The position numbers were made by a program, and so were the translations under genes. This document shows positions 11,960-22,768 of a stretch of DNA of 64,000 nucleotides, one piece after another (position 1 is the first letter of the stretch; the number at the start of each line of letters is the position of its first letter). The notes under the pieces are model-generated. The model was not told the origin of the DNA, made no database searches, and saw nothing but the letters and a program-made list of their open reading frames with translations. The DNA is taken from assembly GCF_031143425.1 (NCBI RefSeq), contig NC_090439.1, forward strand, positions 348,496,027-348,560,026, read 5' to 3'. The stretch is from Pleurodeles waltl (Eukaryota > Chordata > Amphibia > Caudata > Salamandridae).

Positions 11960-13060
11960 GAGACACAGCCACACAGTCAAGGAAAAGCATAGACTGTAAA
12001 GTTAAAGTACACCCACTGTACCATGCCTGTAAACAGGATTTCCTATTACATCACTTCCTGTCCTCTTTGCAACCCGTTTTTCGTCTTGAGTGTATTTTTT
12101 TGATGCATACGATGTTTGCGTGAATATTTTTGACACATAACCTACATGAGCAGAAAAATACCACGCATTACTGGTAAACTTCTATTTCAATGGATATCCG
12201 CATGCGTGTGGTGCGCTGGTGGAATTAACTCTAAGGGCCATATATGCTTAGAGTTTGCGTGAAATATTTGACTCAAACTGTGTTTGCGTGAATTTCAATT
12301 ATTTAACATGCATAAACCCTGTATGAAGATGGAGATAAGATGGTATGGCCTGCAGTGTGTGGTATAGTGGTTGGCCACATGTGGTAGAGCATGCAACTGT
12401 GTGTTTTGTGTTTGAATGATCTGTAACAACAATGTGTGCTTCTGAAGGAACGGCATACAATACATTGGATGTAAAGTTCATGTATGAATGTGTTGCAAAT
12501 AAGTATCTACATCAGATGGCAATCAGTGATGTACAACAGTCATGATATGTGTTTGTAATATGTGTTGACTAATTTGATGTCTGTAGTTGTTTGGGGACAT
12601 TACATTTCACATGACAAACAAAACTGAGGGATGATTGAAGATGGCTTATGAGTGCTAGATCGGCTCTGTTACCCCTCATATGTCATTGATTCTTGGCTAC
12701 AACTTCATGGTGACTTGTGTGTGAACTACCCATATGTCGGCAATGTGTACATGTTTGGTATGTACAGTGTTTGAGACACTGTGCCTTAATTCCACCCATC
12801 AAAATGTTATGTACACGTCAGTTTGACTCATAAGAATTACCTATGTTACTCATGTTGCTGTGGTGGACCTGCTGCCCTGGCTGCATGTGTTCACATATTT
12901 TCAGATGTGCATTCCACAGAAGTGTCCAGTTCAAGTGTGTGGGCATGTGCACCCTGTGTCAGGATTGGGCTCCATGGTGTTACGGTTTTGTGTGGGTCTA
13001 GTCAGAAGTCTGTTAGGGGCAACCCTTGAGTTCACAGAGTATCTTGCAAGGAAGTAGTGT
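11960..13060. other. Non-coding Harbinger-like DNA upstream of gene B (copy H3)
   Basis: From about 11990 to 12070 the sequence tracks H1 near 30290-30370 and H2 near 42420-42500 (shared words include AAAGTACACCCACTGTAC and AACAGGAT). After that it diverges, with scattered GTTTGCGTGAAT motifs that resemble the palindromic block of H1. Beyond about 12300 I see no gene and no secure match. Confidence 0.45.
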
Positions 13061-14489
13061 ACCAAAGCAGAAGAGCAGCTAAAGGCATACAAGGGGAAAG
13101 ACCAGCTATGGTAAGGCAGAAAAAACAGAAAAGTGAAGGCAGAGCAACCTTAGTGTGAACAAATATGGAACGGGTCAGTAACGGACAAACACTCAGGGCT
13201 TATCACTAAGATTGTACACTGGGTAGGGCTCAGAACTTCCCACAGCAACAGGGAACGTCAGTGACTCTGTGCAGATTGATCATACAGCTATCCACCATGC
13301 AAGCCCCATAGAAAGGAGGCAGCAGAAGTGAATCTGTGTCTGGACCTTTAGGGCACAAACAAGGATTGTCCTTAAAAACACAAAACTAGCTCTTGTTGGT
13401 CCAGCAGGAAACACAGTGGCAATTCCTTGAATACAGCCATAGCACACTGTCACTGTTTAGGCACTAATGACTACATGCAACACTAGACAAAGGATGGGGG
13501 CTGGATTTGCCTCCTGGAAACCAGGTGCCTGACCAAATACAAATGAAAACACTTCTAGATAGGTGAGGACTGACAGGACACTTACCAGACACGAAAACCC
13601 AAGAGAAAAAAGAAAGCGAGGGAAAAACTAGGAGGCTGATCCAAGCACAGGAAACAGGCTCAGGTTGACGCAAAGGCTGGAACAGGTCTGGGTAACAGAA
13701 AGCAGGCTCTGGCAGAAACAAACATGAACAAGGCTGAGAAACAGGGAACAGACTCTGACTGGAACAAGCAGGAAAAGGACTGGCTAAACAGAGAGCAGGT
13801 TCAGGCATAATCAGGACTGTAACACAATCCAACAAGGGGTCTGGAACACAAATGAATCGTACTCCAATGCACGACGAGGAGCTTCAGGGAATTGCAGCTT
13901 CTAAACAGTTCCAGGCAGCCGCAAGGCCAGGGCAGAGTCACATAGCTGGGCAGCACAAGAGAGGTCACAGGTGTGTGCAGCTTCAGTCTCTCACAAGTCC
14001 TGGAGGAGAAAATCCAGTATAAAGGGACAACCAGACTTCTTTCCATTGGAAGCAATTGACAGAAGATTACAGGTCTTACCGACTACCAGGCAGTGCATTA
14101 TGGGACTTGAAGTCCATGCAGGCTAAAGTAGTTCTTCCATAGCATGCCATATGGAAAAGGCAAACAAACAGGAGTCAAAAAGGGACTCTGGGTGAGTGTT
14201 AATGATGATTCCTAGGGTACAGATAGTCCATTTACAGTGCCCCCTAGAGATGGGAGGGCAGAACTTAACACATGGCAGTGGCAGGGATTTGCAGGGATGG
14301 AGTGCGCAGGGATTGTGTTGTGAACACTGCTTGTCATACCTGGGACACTCAGGCTATCCTTCTTCAGAAATTAAGCCCCTCTTGCACACAAGCTCCTTGC
14401 AGAGATTGCAAATGTGTGTCATATGCTGTGGTCCATTGATTTTGTCCTTCACATGTGAGTATTTTTACATGTGTGTGATGTTTGCTATA
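13060..14489. other. Unassigned segment with degenerate short repeats
   Basis: About 1.4 kb left of the ERV. Between about 13620 and 13810 a degenerate unit resembling GGAACAGRCTCTG recurs many times. No open frame here has a recognisable domain. It may be a decayed dispersed repeat; I could not match it to any other part of the window. Confidence 0.35.
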
Positions 14490-14493
14490 CAAT
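14490..14493. repeat. ERV target-site duplication, left (CAAT)
   Basis: CAAT immediately precedes the 5' LTR and recurs at 41032-41035 just after the 3' LTR. Four-base duplications are usual for class I retroviral integration. An extra preceding A also matches if the LTR end is drawn one base earlier, so five bases is possible. Confidence 0.75.
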
Positions 14494-16064
14494 TGAGAGA
14501 GCGTAGTTTGAATATGTTAATTATTAGAAGTATAATGCTTATATAAATGTCTAACAAATGCTGCATAGAAAACGACAATGAATGGTAATTTGTTTACTGT
14601 GCATTTGAATTATGTCAATGAAACGTAGAAATACCATTGCGTGCACAAACTAATGTTGATTATGAAAATGATTGCTTGCATGATAATTAATCGAGCTTAT
14701 ATTGGCGTTTACAATATCACATTAAACCATAGGCCTTAAGTTAGCGTGAGCTGTGGATTTAGCTGCCTAAGCTCTCATATTAAAGCATTTTTCTCTGTTT
14801 TACAGTGTGCTGACTCACAGAGGGCCATGACCCTGCATTTGTTCTTTTTCTTCATTTCATGTAACCATAATGATTTTGTTCCCATCCGCATGCTAGCCGC
14901 TCTTGTATGGATTATTATACAATTTGCAACAAAGTAGATTGAAAGAAATATTCAAGGACATTTAACCAACGGATTGGAGAACTTATGACCGAGGAACGTG
15001 CCAAAAGGATGAACTAATACAGGATGTGCCACCTCCGAAGACGTCAATTATGAAGACCAATCAAAGTGTTGTAAATTATCGTGGGGTGACAATTGGGATT
15101 ACCTAATGTATAATTTAATAGGTCAAAGATAGCGGGGTATAGTAAATGACCAATAGAATTTTGGGGGAAGGGGATACAAAAAGGGATAAAAACTCATGTC
15201 AAAGAAGGGTCGAGAGAACTAGGTAGGGAATGCTGACTATTTTATCCAGAAACTCTGTCACTCTGTTTGGTGATTGGGGACTTAATAAAATTATCCTTGC
15301 CCATAGACTACCCTTACACTTCTCCTCCTTATGAGGGAAGTGCTCCCTGTCTCTCAGACGAAGCTAGACTGAAGGAGATTCGACTGATGACCTGAAGACG
15401 AAGTCTGATCCTGTGTGCTGAATAAATCCTTGGAGGGTAATTATGACAATGCTATTGTAATTTGTCTGCTTGCTTTTCTTTCTAGGTACCAACTGCTGTA
15501 TTTTTGGATAGAGGGCATAGCTAGATGTTTTCTAAATTGGTGTTCTAAATTGTTTTGCATGAAGCCCGACATGCTAATGCTAATTAGTGGTTAGGGTAGG
15601 TAATCACTTTGACTGACGTTACACTATGCTGAACTGAGAACTACGAAAAATTATTGTATTCTGATCTATGCTTACTCCGTGTTACATTCTTATGTTTATG
15701 ATTCTCTCATTAATGAAATCTTACTACGGTTGCCATGTTGTAACAATGCTCTTATGGTTCTTGGTTTTGAGATTAACTCTCCTGCTAGTAGACTGTAATC
15801 AATAGGGAATAAAATTCATAAAAATTCTATCAAAGGGTGTGGTTATTCATGACTGAAAGGTCATGGTTGCGCTGACAGTTTAATCAATGTCTTTATCCAA
15901 AGTAAAGTGTATTGTGGTGATAAATATTGGTGACATTATTGACATATTACTCGATATATTGATCAGTTATCTTGTCCTACGGTGTCTCACCACTGGATCA
16001 AAAGATTCATTGGCCTAAAACGAGTCCTAATGTGTATAAATTGACATAAAGGGACGCGTTAAGA
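14494..16064 (+). repeat. ERV 5' LTR (1571 bp)
   Basis: Starts TGAGAGAGCGTAG. It matches the 3' LTR over its whole length with no net indel. A TATA-like GATAAAA lies at 15185-15191, and AATAAA signals lie at 15284 and 15421, consistent with a U3-R-U5 order. The last bases read AAGA here and AACA in the 3' copy, so the canonical CA end is mutated in this copy. Confidence 0.93.
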
Positions 16065-17055
16065 GTTCTGGTAGCAGAGCGACGGTTTGGCCCTTGGGGG
16101 CCCTAGGACGGAGATTCATTGTTTAAATTGTTTTTCTGTGATAATGCAAATTGGAGGTATGATGGGTTTCTAAGTTCACCATGACTCTCCCGGGATCTCG
16201 GAGCCTGCCTAAGTGAGTTGGGAATGTTCTCGGTGCCATAATGTATGTGGTTTAGGGTTTTTGCGCTTGCTTAGCTTATGCCTTTTTGCAGAAGATTGTG
16301 AGGATTTGTGTGCATCAGGCCGAATTAAGTGTTGTTTAGTAGGAGTGGGCGTACTCCGCAGTATGAGAGTAGGGAAGTCGGCGTACTTCATGTGAGTGTG
16401 GCGCTTAATGCTCAAAATTATCCACGTGGTTGGTTGTTTGTGTACGGACCTGTCGAGGTCTAAGACTCCGGAGTATGTTAACAAGTGTAGGAGACACTTG
16501 GATTTATGTTGTAATCTGTGCGTTTTAATAGGTCAATCGGGCGTGCTTGACAAGTCGAGTTTGAGTCAAAATGTATGTGTGAAACCTTCGATGGAGATTT
16601 GATAAATTCTAAAGTGCACTAGAAGGAGTCATTGACAAGTCGAGAGTAGAATTTGCGGGTCGAATTCTGCTTGCCTATGCGGTGATTGCTAAGGAGAGAG
16701 TAGCGGCTGAGGCTTCAAGTGAAATCTCTGTAAAATTCTGAAGCAAATGAGTTACCCTTCCTGTAGTAAACCAGCAGATTTGTGTTGTCATTTAAGGTGC
16801 TCGCAATAATTGCAATAGTTTGTATGAGTTTGTATGAGTTCAATGAGGAGCGGATGAGCCGCAAGACTTTGTCAGTTGCAGTGTGTGTGAATGTGACGTC
16901 AGTGGTGCCGCACTGAGATAGGTCGGTTGTCGAGAGGGGTCGCGCACGGATTGGCTGCCGTCCGTGAGAGGCAATAGGTTGAGAAAGGCGGGTGAAGAGT
17001 GTCCGGGGAACTAAGTCAATTCTGATTAACTACAAAACAAAAGAAAATTGCAAAA
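16065..17055 (+). promoter_or_regulatory. ERV leader with putative primer-binding site
   Basis: TGG at 16069-16071, five bases after the LTR, is where the tRNA primer site should begin (TGGTAGCAGAGCGACGG). I could not assign the tRNA from memory. A GC-rich hairpin-like stretch (TTGGCCCTTGGGGGCCCTAGG region, 16087-16107) follows. The rest of the leader is about 950 bases without a credible gene and would carry the packaging signal. Confidence 0.55.
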
Positions 17056-19236
17056 ATGAATTTTAGCACTTTGAAGGGAGATACATATATCATAGTGACT
17101 GATGGGGAGCCTACACAACCTGAAGGTACCCCAGCCTATATAGTCATGGAAGAAAAGGGTGTCGCTCCTTGTTTGTGGATGAAACAGTGGCGCAAACTAA
17201 CAGAGAAGGAGGGATGTTTAGCTTTTCCAGAATATGGAACATTCAATACGAGAATCCTTGCACGATTGAGGTGGATGTTAAGTGAACAGAAACCACCTCC
17301 GAGGCCAGCACAATATGAGGCGTTAGTGGTTTGGGATTTGATGGCTCTTAAACAAAAGCAGGAGAAATTTCAGAAAAGGTTGCGAAAGGCAGAAAAATCT
17401 TATGCAGAAGCTAGATGGGATGATGAGAGTAAAATGTGGAGAAGGGGAATAGTTGACGGAATAAAACTGTTTCCAGCAATAGCACAAGGGGAAGAAACAC
17501 AGGGAAAGAAAGACTCATGTAAAACAGATAAAGACTCAGGCAAATCTACAGAAAATAAAAGATCTTGGGAAGAGGAAGATGATTCGGACGATGAGGAATT
17601 TATGGACAGACTGTTACATGATCGCCCGCCACCTTATGCGGTGAGCGACAGTGCTCCAAGTACTAGCATGCACCCTGGGAACCAGACGCAGGAAAAGGGA
17701 GTTACTGATGCGGTACAGACTAATGATACGGTTTCGATACAGAATGGTGTCAGTGTACCCACTGCACCAGACATACCGATACAGTTGCAACCTCCACCGC
17801 AGATACAGAGAATCTACCCAGACGTCCCAGTGCTTGAGACTACTACAAATCTGATGGTACCGCCAGACCCGATATACACAAAGCCAAAGTTAATACAGAT
17901 TGAATCAACTCCGAAATTAGTATCCCAGCCACAGCCACAACTAATGCTAGGGTACAACCCAGTAACTGGTCCACCATTAGTATCTGTCCCAGGTACATTA
18001 GAGCAGACTTATGGAGACACTGCTCCACGCAGTTTAGGTACCGGTCAAACACCTGCCGCTATATCATTACCAATTACTGTTGGTCCACCAGTGTCATTGT
18101 ATGCACAGGGTAAACCCGGCGTATGTGATCAGGGAGTGATGACTCAAGATGCGATAAGAGGAGGGTCTATGGGAACCCCCCAGATTATGGCCCCAGGAGA
18201 ACAAGCAGTTGAACAGCCAAGGTCTTTAATGGACCTTAGTCCAGTGGGAGCACCCATTGAAGCAATGCGTCAAGCAGGATTAGGAGTTCTAACACCACAG
18301 ACAATGAGTATAAATACCTCGCATTCTCCAATGATGCATGCAGGGAACATCTCATTGCAGGGTTTCACAGTCCAGCAGTTAAATGATTGGTTAGAAAAGA
18401 CTTATACTTCACAGAAGACTGCAGTGGTTACAGTCGAACCAGAAAAAGGAAAACAAGACGAATATCTGAACTTTGTAAGACTAGGGGCAGAAGCTGCTGA
18501 GTTAGTGGAAGGTAGAATGGGAGTGAACAGACTGGAGTCATACACGGAAGCAGAATTAAGATACCTATGCCCTAAGATTACCAAAGAAGTAGGCAAGGTG
18601 CATCAGAGATTATCAAACCTGGCAGATAAATACAACATTGACATCGGGAACACTAAACATTTGAAAAGAAGCTACAGATTAGATTTTGACTCAAAAGATT
18701 TTGAACACATGAGGTCTGCAGGAATGAAGGCGCATTTGAGAGAATTATTACAAAGCGCGCAAATTTGGGGGGCTTTGGAGAAATGGGAAGGCAGATGGGC
18801 AAAGAAAAGAGATAAAGGAAAAAGTGACAGTCCGGGGTCTAATAAAGCCAAGGAGTCACCCGATCTGGAGTCAGTAAAAATATTGCCTATGAGAGAGACA
18901 GCTGGTGGTGTCCTAGTTCATGTGCCATGGACAAGAGGAGACATTCTATCTTTTACTAACGATTATCCTAGATTGAGAGAGAAACCGATCGAGTGGTATC
19001 AGCAAACAGATAGGTTTGTGAAACTTGCTAAATGTCTTTGGGAAGACCTAAATACGTTGTTTGAGATCATTGTCCCGCCCGATTTGTGGCTTGAGTGTAA
19101 GAGAGGAGTCGATTGGCTGACAAAGGAACCAGCAAGGGATAAGGTGACCGGGGCACCCTCAGAAGAGGTGATGAAGTATTATCATAAGGTGATTGAGTTT
19201 TTGAAACAAAAGGTGTCGCCGAAAGTGACTGATTGA
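17056..19236 (+). CDS. gag: ERV gag, N-terminal and central part
   Basis: A 726-residue open frame starting at an ATG in an A-rich context after the leader. Gag builds the virus core. Residues 1-120 have the matrix-like region with Trp-rich LWMKQWRKL. A PPPY late-domain motif (RPPPYAVS) lies near residue 190 after an acidic stretch. A long Pro/Gln-rich region follows, then a capsid-like part with VHVPWTRGDILSF and EKPIEWYQQTDRFVK, which resembles the class I capsid N-terminal domain. It stops at 19236, before the capsid C-terminal end and nucleocapsid, which continue in another frame after 19240. The frame break is therefore inside capsid. Function assigned by position and motifs; family calls are from knowledge of class I Gag. 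Confidence 0.85.
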   Translation: MNFSTLKGDTYIIVTDGEPTQPEGTPAYIVMEEKGVAPCLWMKQWRKLTEKEGCLAFPEYGTFNTRILARLRWMLSEQKPPPRPAQYEALVVWDLMALKQKQEKFQKRLRKAEKSYAEARWDDESKMWRRGIVDGIKLFPAIAQGEETQGKKDSCKTDKDSGKSTENKRSWEEEDDSDDEEFMDRLLHDRPPPYAVSDSAPSTSMHPGNQTQEKGVTDAVQTNDTVSIQNGVSVPTAPDIPIQLQPPPQIQRIYPDVPVLETTTNLMVPPDPIYTKPKLIQIESTPKLVSQPQPQLMLGYNPVTGPPLVSVPGTLEQTYGDTAPRSLGTGQTPAAISLPITVGPPVSLYAQGKPGVCDQGVMTQDAIRGGSMGTPQIMAPGEQAVEQPRSLMDLSPVGAPIEAMRQAGLGVLTPQTMSINTSHSPMMHAGNISLQGFTVQQLNDWLEKTYTSQKTAVVTVEPEKGKQDEYLNFVRLGAEAAELVEGRMGVNRLESYTEAELRYLCPKITKEVGKVHQRLSNLADKYNIDIGNTKHLKRSYRLDFDSKDFEHMRSAGMKAHLRELLQSAQIWGALEKWEGRWAKKRDKGKSDSPGSNKAKESPDLESVKILPMRETAGGVLVHVPWTRGDILSFTNDYPRLREKPIEWYQQTDRFVKLAKCLWEDLNTLFEIIVPPDLWLECKRGVDWLTKEPARDKVTGAPSEEVMKYYHKVIEFLKQKVSPKVTD

Positions 19237-19239
19237 CAG

Positions 19240-19814
19240 AAAATCGACCGAACCTCTCAAGAGGTTAAGGAATAAATACATGCTTACTATGAAAGATTGT
19301 CAAAGGCAGTGGTACTGAAACTATTGAACCGAAAGATATGAATCATCTTGTGTTTAGATTTGTTGAAGGGTTACGACCGGAAGTTAGTCAGATGATTAAG
19401 AATCATTTGATTTGTTGGCAAGCAAAACCGATTGATGAGGTGTTGCAGTATGCAAAGTACTGTAGTGACGAGATAGAGTTGAAACAGAAAAAGTTGAAAG
19501 AAAAGGTGATGGTGATGCAGATAAGGGCTGCACAGGCAGGAATACAGGGAAATGGAGTGCAACAAATGATACATCAGCAACCGCAAATGAACGGTGTGTT
19601 TCAGACCCAATCGAGGGGTCGAGGTCGAGGGTTTGTGAACCGTGGTTCAGACATGAATACTGTTGTTATTCAAAATGACACGCAGGGGGTAAAGAAGATG
19701 TAACCATGTCACGCGTGCGGGGGCGCGGGGCATTGCAAACGGGAATGCCCGAATATGGTGCAGGATGGTGCTGTTCAGCAAGGTGTTAACGTTGGTGCGT
19801 TACAAAATTTATGA
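19240..19814 (+). pseudogene. gag: ERV gag, capsid C-terminus and nucleocapsid (shifted frame, two stops)
   Basis: The reading beginning near 19338 contains FRFVEGLRPEVSQMI, like the capsid C-terminal region of class I retroviruses, then a Lys-rich helix, and a Gln/Arg-Gly-rich linker. A stop (TAA, 19701-19703) precedes one CCHC knuckle, CHACGGAGHCKREC, at 19707-19748. A second in-frame stop (TGA, 19812-19814) ends Gag. Protease-pol continues in the same frame, the gamma/epsilon pattern in which Pol is reached by reading through the Gag stop. The TAA before the knuckle looks like a mutation. Confidence 0.8.
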
Positions 19815-21428
19815 GGTCCGAAAGTGAGACATCAAAACCCGAATTTTCAGAACAATACAGTACAAATGCAAGGGGCACAGCCTATGGAACAAATGCAAAT
19901 GCCACGTTTTCAGTCCGTGCAATTGCAATCAACACAGCAGCAGATTCCTATGGTGCCTAGACAGCAAATGCAATTACCAATGGCTCCGATGGGACAGCAA
20001 CAGGTGGTGGTTCCTCAGCAGGTCACAGGTCAAGTAAGGAGTCAAAATAATACAGTACAACAGTTCCCATTACGAGGTGAAAACAACATGAAAAATGGGG
20101 AATGGTCAGATGATAGCTCAGACAGTGAAGAGTGCAGACTTGCAGCATCCTTAGAGGTGGATCAGAGGGGTCCATATGTAGAAGGGAAAGTGATGGGTTA
20201 CAAGGTTTTATTATTGGTGGATACAGGAGCTACACGTTCTACGGTCAGAAGTGTTGAGGTCCCAAAGTTGCCACTTTCAGGACGTACTATAAGAGTGGTC
20301 GGAGTGGCAAACCAGTATTTGACAAATCCAGTTACAGATCCGGTGCAGGTTGAGATTGGTAATTTTCAGGGACTGCATAGGTTTGTAGTCTGTGACTCAA
20401 GTCCGGTATCCCTACTGGGAAGAGACTTATTGTGTAAGACAAAATGTTCAATTACCTGTTCCAATGACGGAATTGAAGTACAAACAAATAGTGACGATGA
20501 GGGAGATGAAGGGCAGTTCTCAGAAGATGATACAGGAACAGCTAATGAAGATTATCCTTTAATTACCCTGTTCCCAATGCTTACCTTGATTGACCTACGT
20601 GCTGAACTACAGGGGACAGTAACAGAGAAGGTGTGGGATTTGACTGGAAAAGAAGTAGGATTAATAAAAGGGGTGGAACCAGTCAAGGTCCAAATAAAAC
20701 CAGATGCAGTATTCCCACAAGTACCCCAATACCATATGACCCAAGATGTTCTCATTGAAGTGTCACAAATAATTGCAGACTTTCTCAGGCAGGGAGTTCT
20801 GAAAGAGGTCTTGAGCAGTCCATGTAACTCTCCCATAATGGGTTTGAAGAAGCCCTGTGGGAAGGTCCGAATTGTGCAAGATTTGAGAAAAATAAAGGAA
20901 ATTGTGATAAAATGCTGCCCTGTAGTACCCAACCCAGCAGTAATCATGTTTCAGGTTCCTTGCAATGCTGATGTTGTGGATCTGTCACAAGCCTTCTTTT
21001 CAATACCTCTTCATGAGGACAGCCAATTTTTGTTCAGTTTCAAATTCCTGGATAAGGTGTACAGCTGGTGCAGAATTCCCCAAGGATTCTCTGAGTCACC
21101 GTCCATCTTCAATCAGATATTGAAAAAGGATTTGGAACCTTTAGTACTGCCTTTTAATTCTACTTTGGTGCAGTACATTGATGATTTGTTAATTGCGTCC
21201 AAAACTAGAGACAGCTGTAAATATGATACCATTGCATTACTGAATCATCTGGGAAAGAACGGACGTAAGGTGTCACCCAGAAAGTTACAATACTGTCAGA
21301 AGGAGGTGAAATACTTAGGGCACTTAATTGAAAAGGGTTCCAGGAGAATATCAAAGGAGAGAATAACAGCCGTTTTGCAAATGAATCCCCCACGACAAAA
21401 AGAGATGTCAGGATGTTTTTGGGAATGA
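19815..21428 (+). CDS. pol: ERV protease and reverse transcriptase (first part of pol)
   Basis: Open in the same frame as the zinc knuckle. After a Gln-rich linker, the aspartic protease active site reads LLVDTGATRSTV at about 20212, followed by SLLGRDLL. Reverse transcriptase has VRIVQDLRKI, ADVVDLSQAFFSIPL with its first Asp, RIPQGFSESPSIFNQ, and YIDDLL with the paired Asp, then KYLGHLIEKGSRRI. The frame is lost near 21410-21430 and RT-connection sequence goes on in the frame used from 21413. Lengths and motif order match class I pol. Apart from that frameshift the polymerase core is well preserved. Confidence 0.9.
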   Translation, partial: GPKVRHQNPNFQNNTVQMQGAQPMEQMQMPRFQSVQLQSTQQQIPMVPRQQMQLPMAPMGQQQVVVPQQVTGQVRSQNNTVQQFPLRGENNMKNGEWSDDSSDSEECRLAASLEVDQRGPYVEGKVMGYKVLLLVDTGATRSTVRSVEVPKLPLSGRTIRVVGVANQYLTNPVTDPVQVEIGNFQGLHRFVVCDSSPVSLLGRDLLCKTKCSITCSNDGIEVQTNSDDEGDEGQFSEDDTGTANEDYPLITLFPMLTLIDLRAELQGTVTEKVWDLTGKEVGLIKGVEPVKVQIKPDAVFPQVPQYHMTQDVLIEVSQIIADFLRQGVLKEVLSSPCNSPIMGLKKPCGKVRIVQDLRKIKEIVIKCCPVVPNPAVIMFQVPCNADVVDLSQAFFSIPLHEDSQFLFSFKFLDKVYSWCRIPQGFSESPSIFNQILKKDLEPLVLPFNSTLVQYIDDLLIASKTRDSCKYDTIALLNHLGKNGRKVSPRKLQYCQKEVKYLGHLIEKGSRRISKERITAVLQMNPPRQKEMSGCFWE

Positions 21429-22477
21429 TGGGTTACTGTCGTCAGTGGATACCCAACTTTTCGATCATTTCAAAGCCATTAATAAAACTGACAGGCAAAG
21501 AGATCAAAGATGAGCCATATACCATAGTGTTGTTTAAAGAAGAGCTCAAATCATTCTTGGAGTTGAGAGAATGCATGTGCAGGGCACCAGCATTAGGAAT
21601 GCCAGACTATGAGAAACCTTTTCTACTGTTCTGTCATGAACGTGATGCTTGATCTTTGTATGTTTTAACACAGGTCAATGGAGATGCAAATCGCCCTGTA
21701 GCATATTTTTCAGCTACCTTTGACCCTGTCGCAGCAGCCTTACCGGGTTGTTTGCGCGCAGTTGCAGCAGTTGGTCAGAGCCTCACACAATGTGAAGGCA
21801 TTGTCATGGGATATCCTCTAACAGTAATGGTTCCACATTCAGTTGAAATACTGTTGACTCGAACTAAAACACAGCACATGACTAATGCACGTCTCACTAG
21901 GTATGAGACGATCATATTTGGGTCACCAAATGTTTCTTTGAAGCGCTGCAGTATATTGAACCCGGCAACTTTACTTCCTGTTGAACACACTGAGATTAAA
22001 AATGAGGAAGAATTTGAACATGATTGTCTGGAGGTAACCGAATTCTATACCAAACCTCGCCCAGATATTTAGGACACCCAGTTAAAAGAAAATGACTGTA
22101 TCATGTTTGTTGATGGGTCCTGTCTAAGAGATTCTGCAGGAACGCTGAGAGCTGGTTATGCAGTATGTACTATAACCAGCATTGGTGAAGCTTCCTGGCT
22201 CGAAAGAGTGTTTTCTGCACAAGTGGCAGAATTAATTGCCCTTACTAAGGCATTCCACGCAGCTGTAAATCTGAAAGTCACTATCTATAGTGACAGCAGA
22301 TACGGATTTGGAATTGTGCAGGATTTTGGCCAACTTTGGTCCCAGAGAGGTTTCATGACCTCATCTGGTTCCCCTGTGAAAAATGGTGAATACATAAAAG
22401 ATTTGTTACATGCAATTCAGTTACCTCTTGAAATTGCCGTGGTGAAATGCAGTGCTCATACTAGATCACAAGACTTT
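21413..22477 (+). pseudogene. pol: ERV pol: RT connection and RNase H, interrupted by H1
   Basis: Three open pieces in one frame, separated by stops at about 21653 and 22070. The first has GMMGYCRQWIPNFS and GMPDYEKPFLLF, typical of the RT connection. RNase H follows with MFVDGSCLRDSAG at 22103 (first Asp), AELIALTKA (Glu) and VTIYSDSRYGFGI (second Asp). The coding sequence stops at 22477 where the Harbinger element begins; the same frame resumes at 35573 on the other side. Confidence 0.85.
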
Positions 22478-22768
22478 GGGCCATATTTATACTTTTTGAT
22501 GCAAAACTGCGCCGGCGTAGTTTTGCGTCACATTTTTTACCGCCGGCTAACGCCATTTCATTGCACTGTGCGGGCATCATATTTATACTTTGACGCACGG
22601 CGGCGCAATCAACAGGTGGGCGTGAAGTCGTAAAGGAAAATGACGTTAACGCAGCGGAAATGACTGTGGGTCGATTTACGATACCGCAACCCGGATATGC
22701 GCCGTTTTTTGACGCAATAGCGTTAAAAAAAAACGCGAACACTGCCAGTTCACCAGAGGAGAGCCAAA
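22478..22768. repeat. H1 left terminal inverted repeat and subterminal region
   Basis: Starts GGGCCATATTTATAC. Just inside is an imperfect palindrome (GCAAAACTGCGCC paired with GGCGTAGTTTTGCG), then GCCGGCTAACGCCATTTC. The same arrangement opens H4 at 47950 and the MITE at 55682. It likely holds transposase-binding sites and the gene A promoter, since the gene A ATG is at 22769. Confidence 0.8.

Noticed and set aside
13464..14055. Possible secreted or Pro/Cys-rich protein on the minus strand
   Set aside because: Composition comes from a degenerate short repeat; no start context, domain or second copy supports it.
16065..16090. Assignment of a specific tRNA primer for the ERV
   Set aside because: The TGG start is visible but I could not match the following bases to a tRNA 3' end with confidence; a tRNA alignment would decide.
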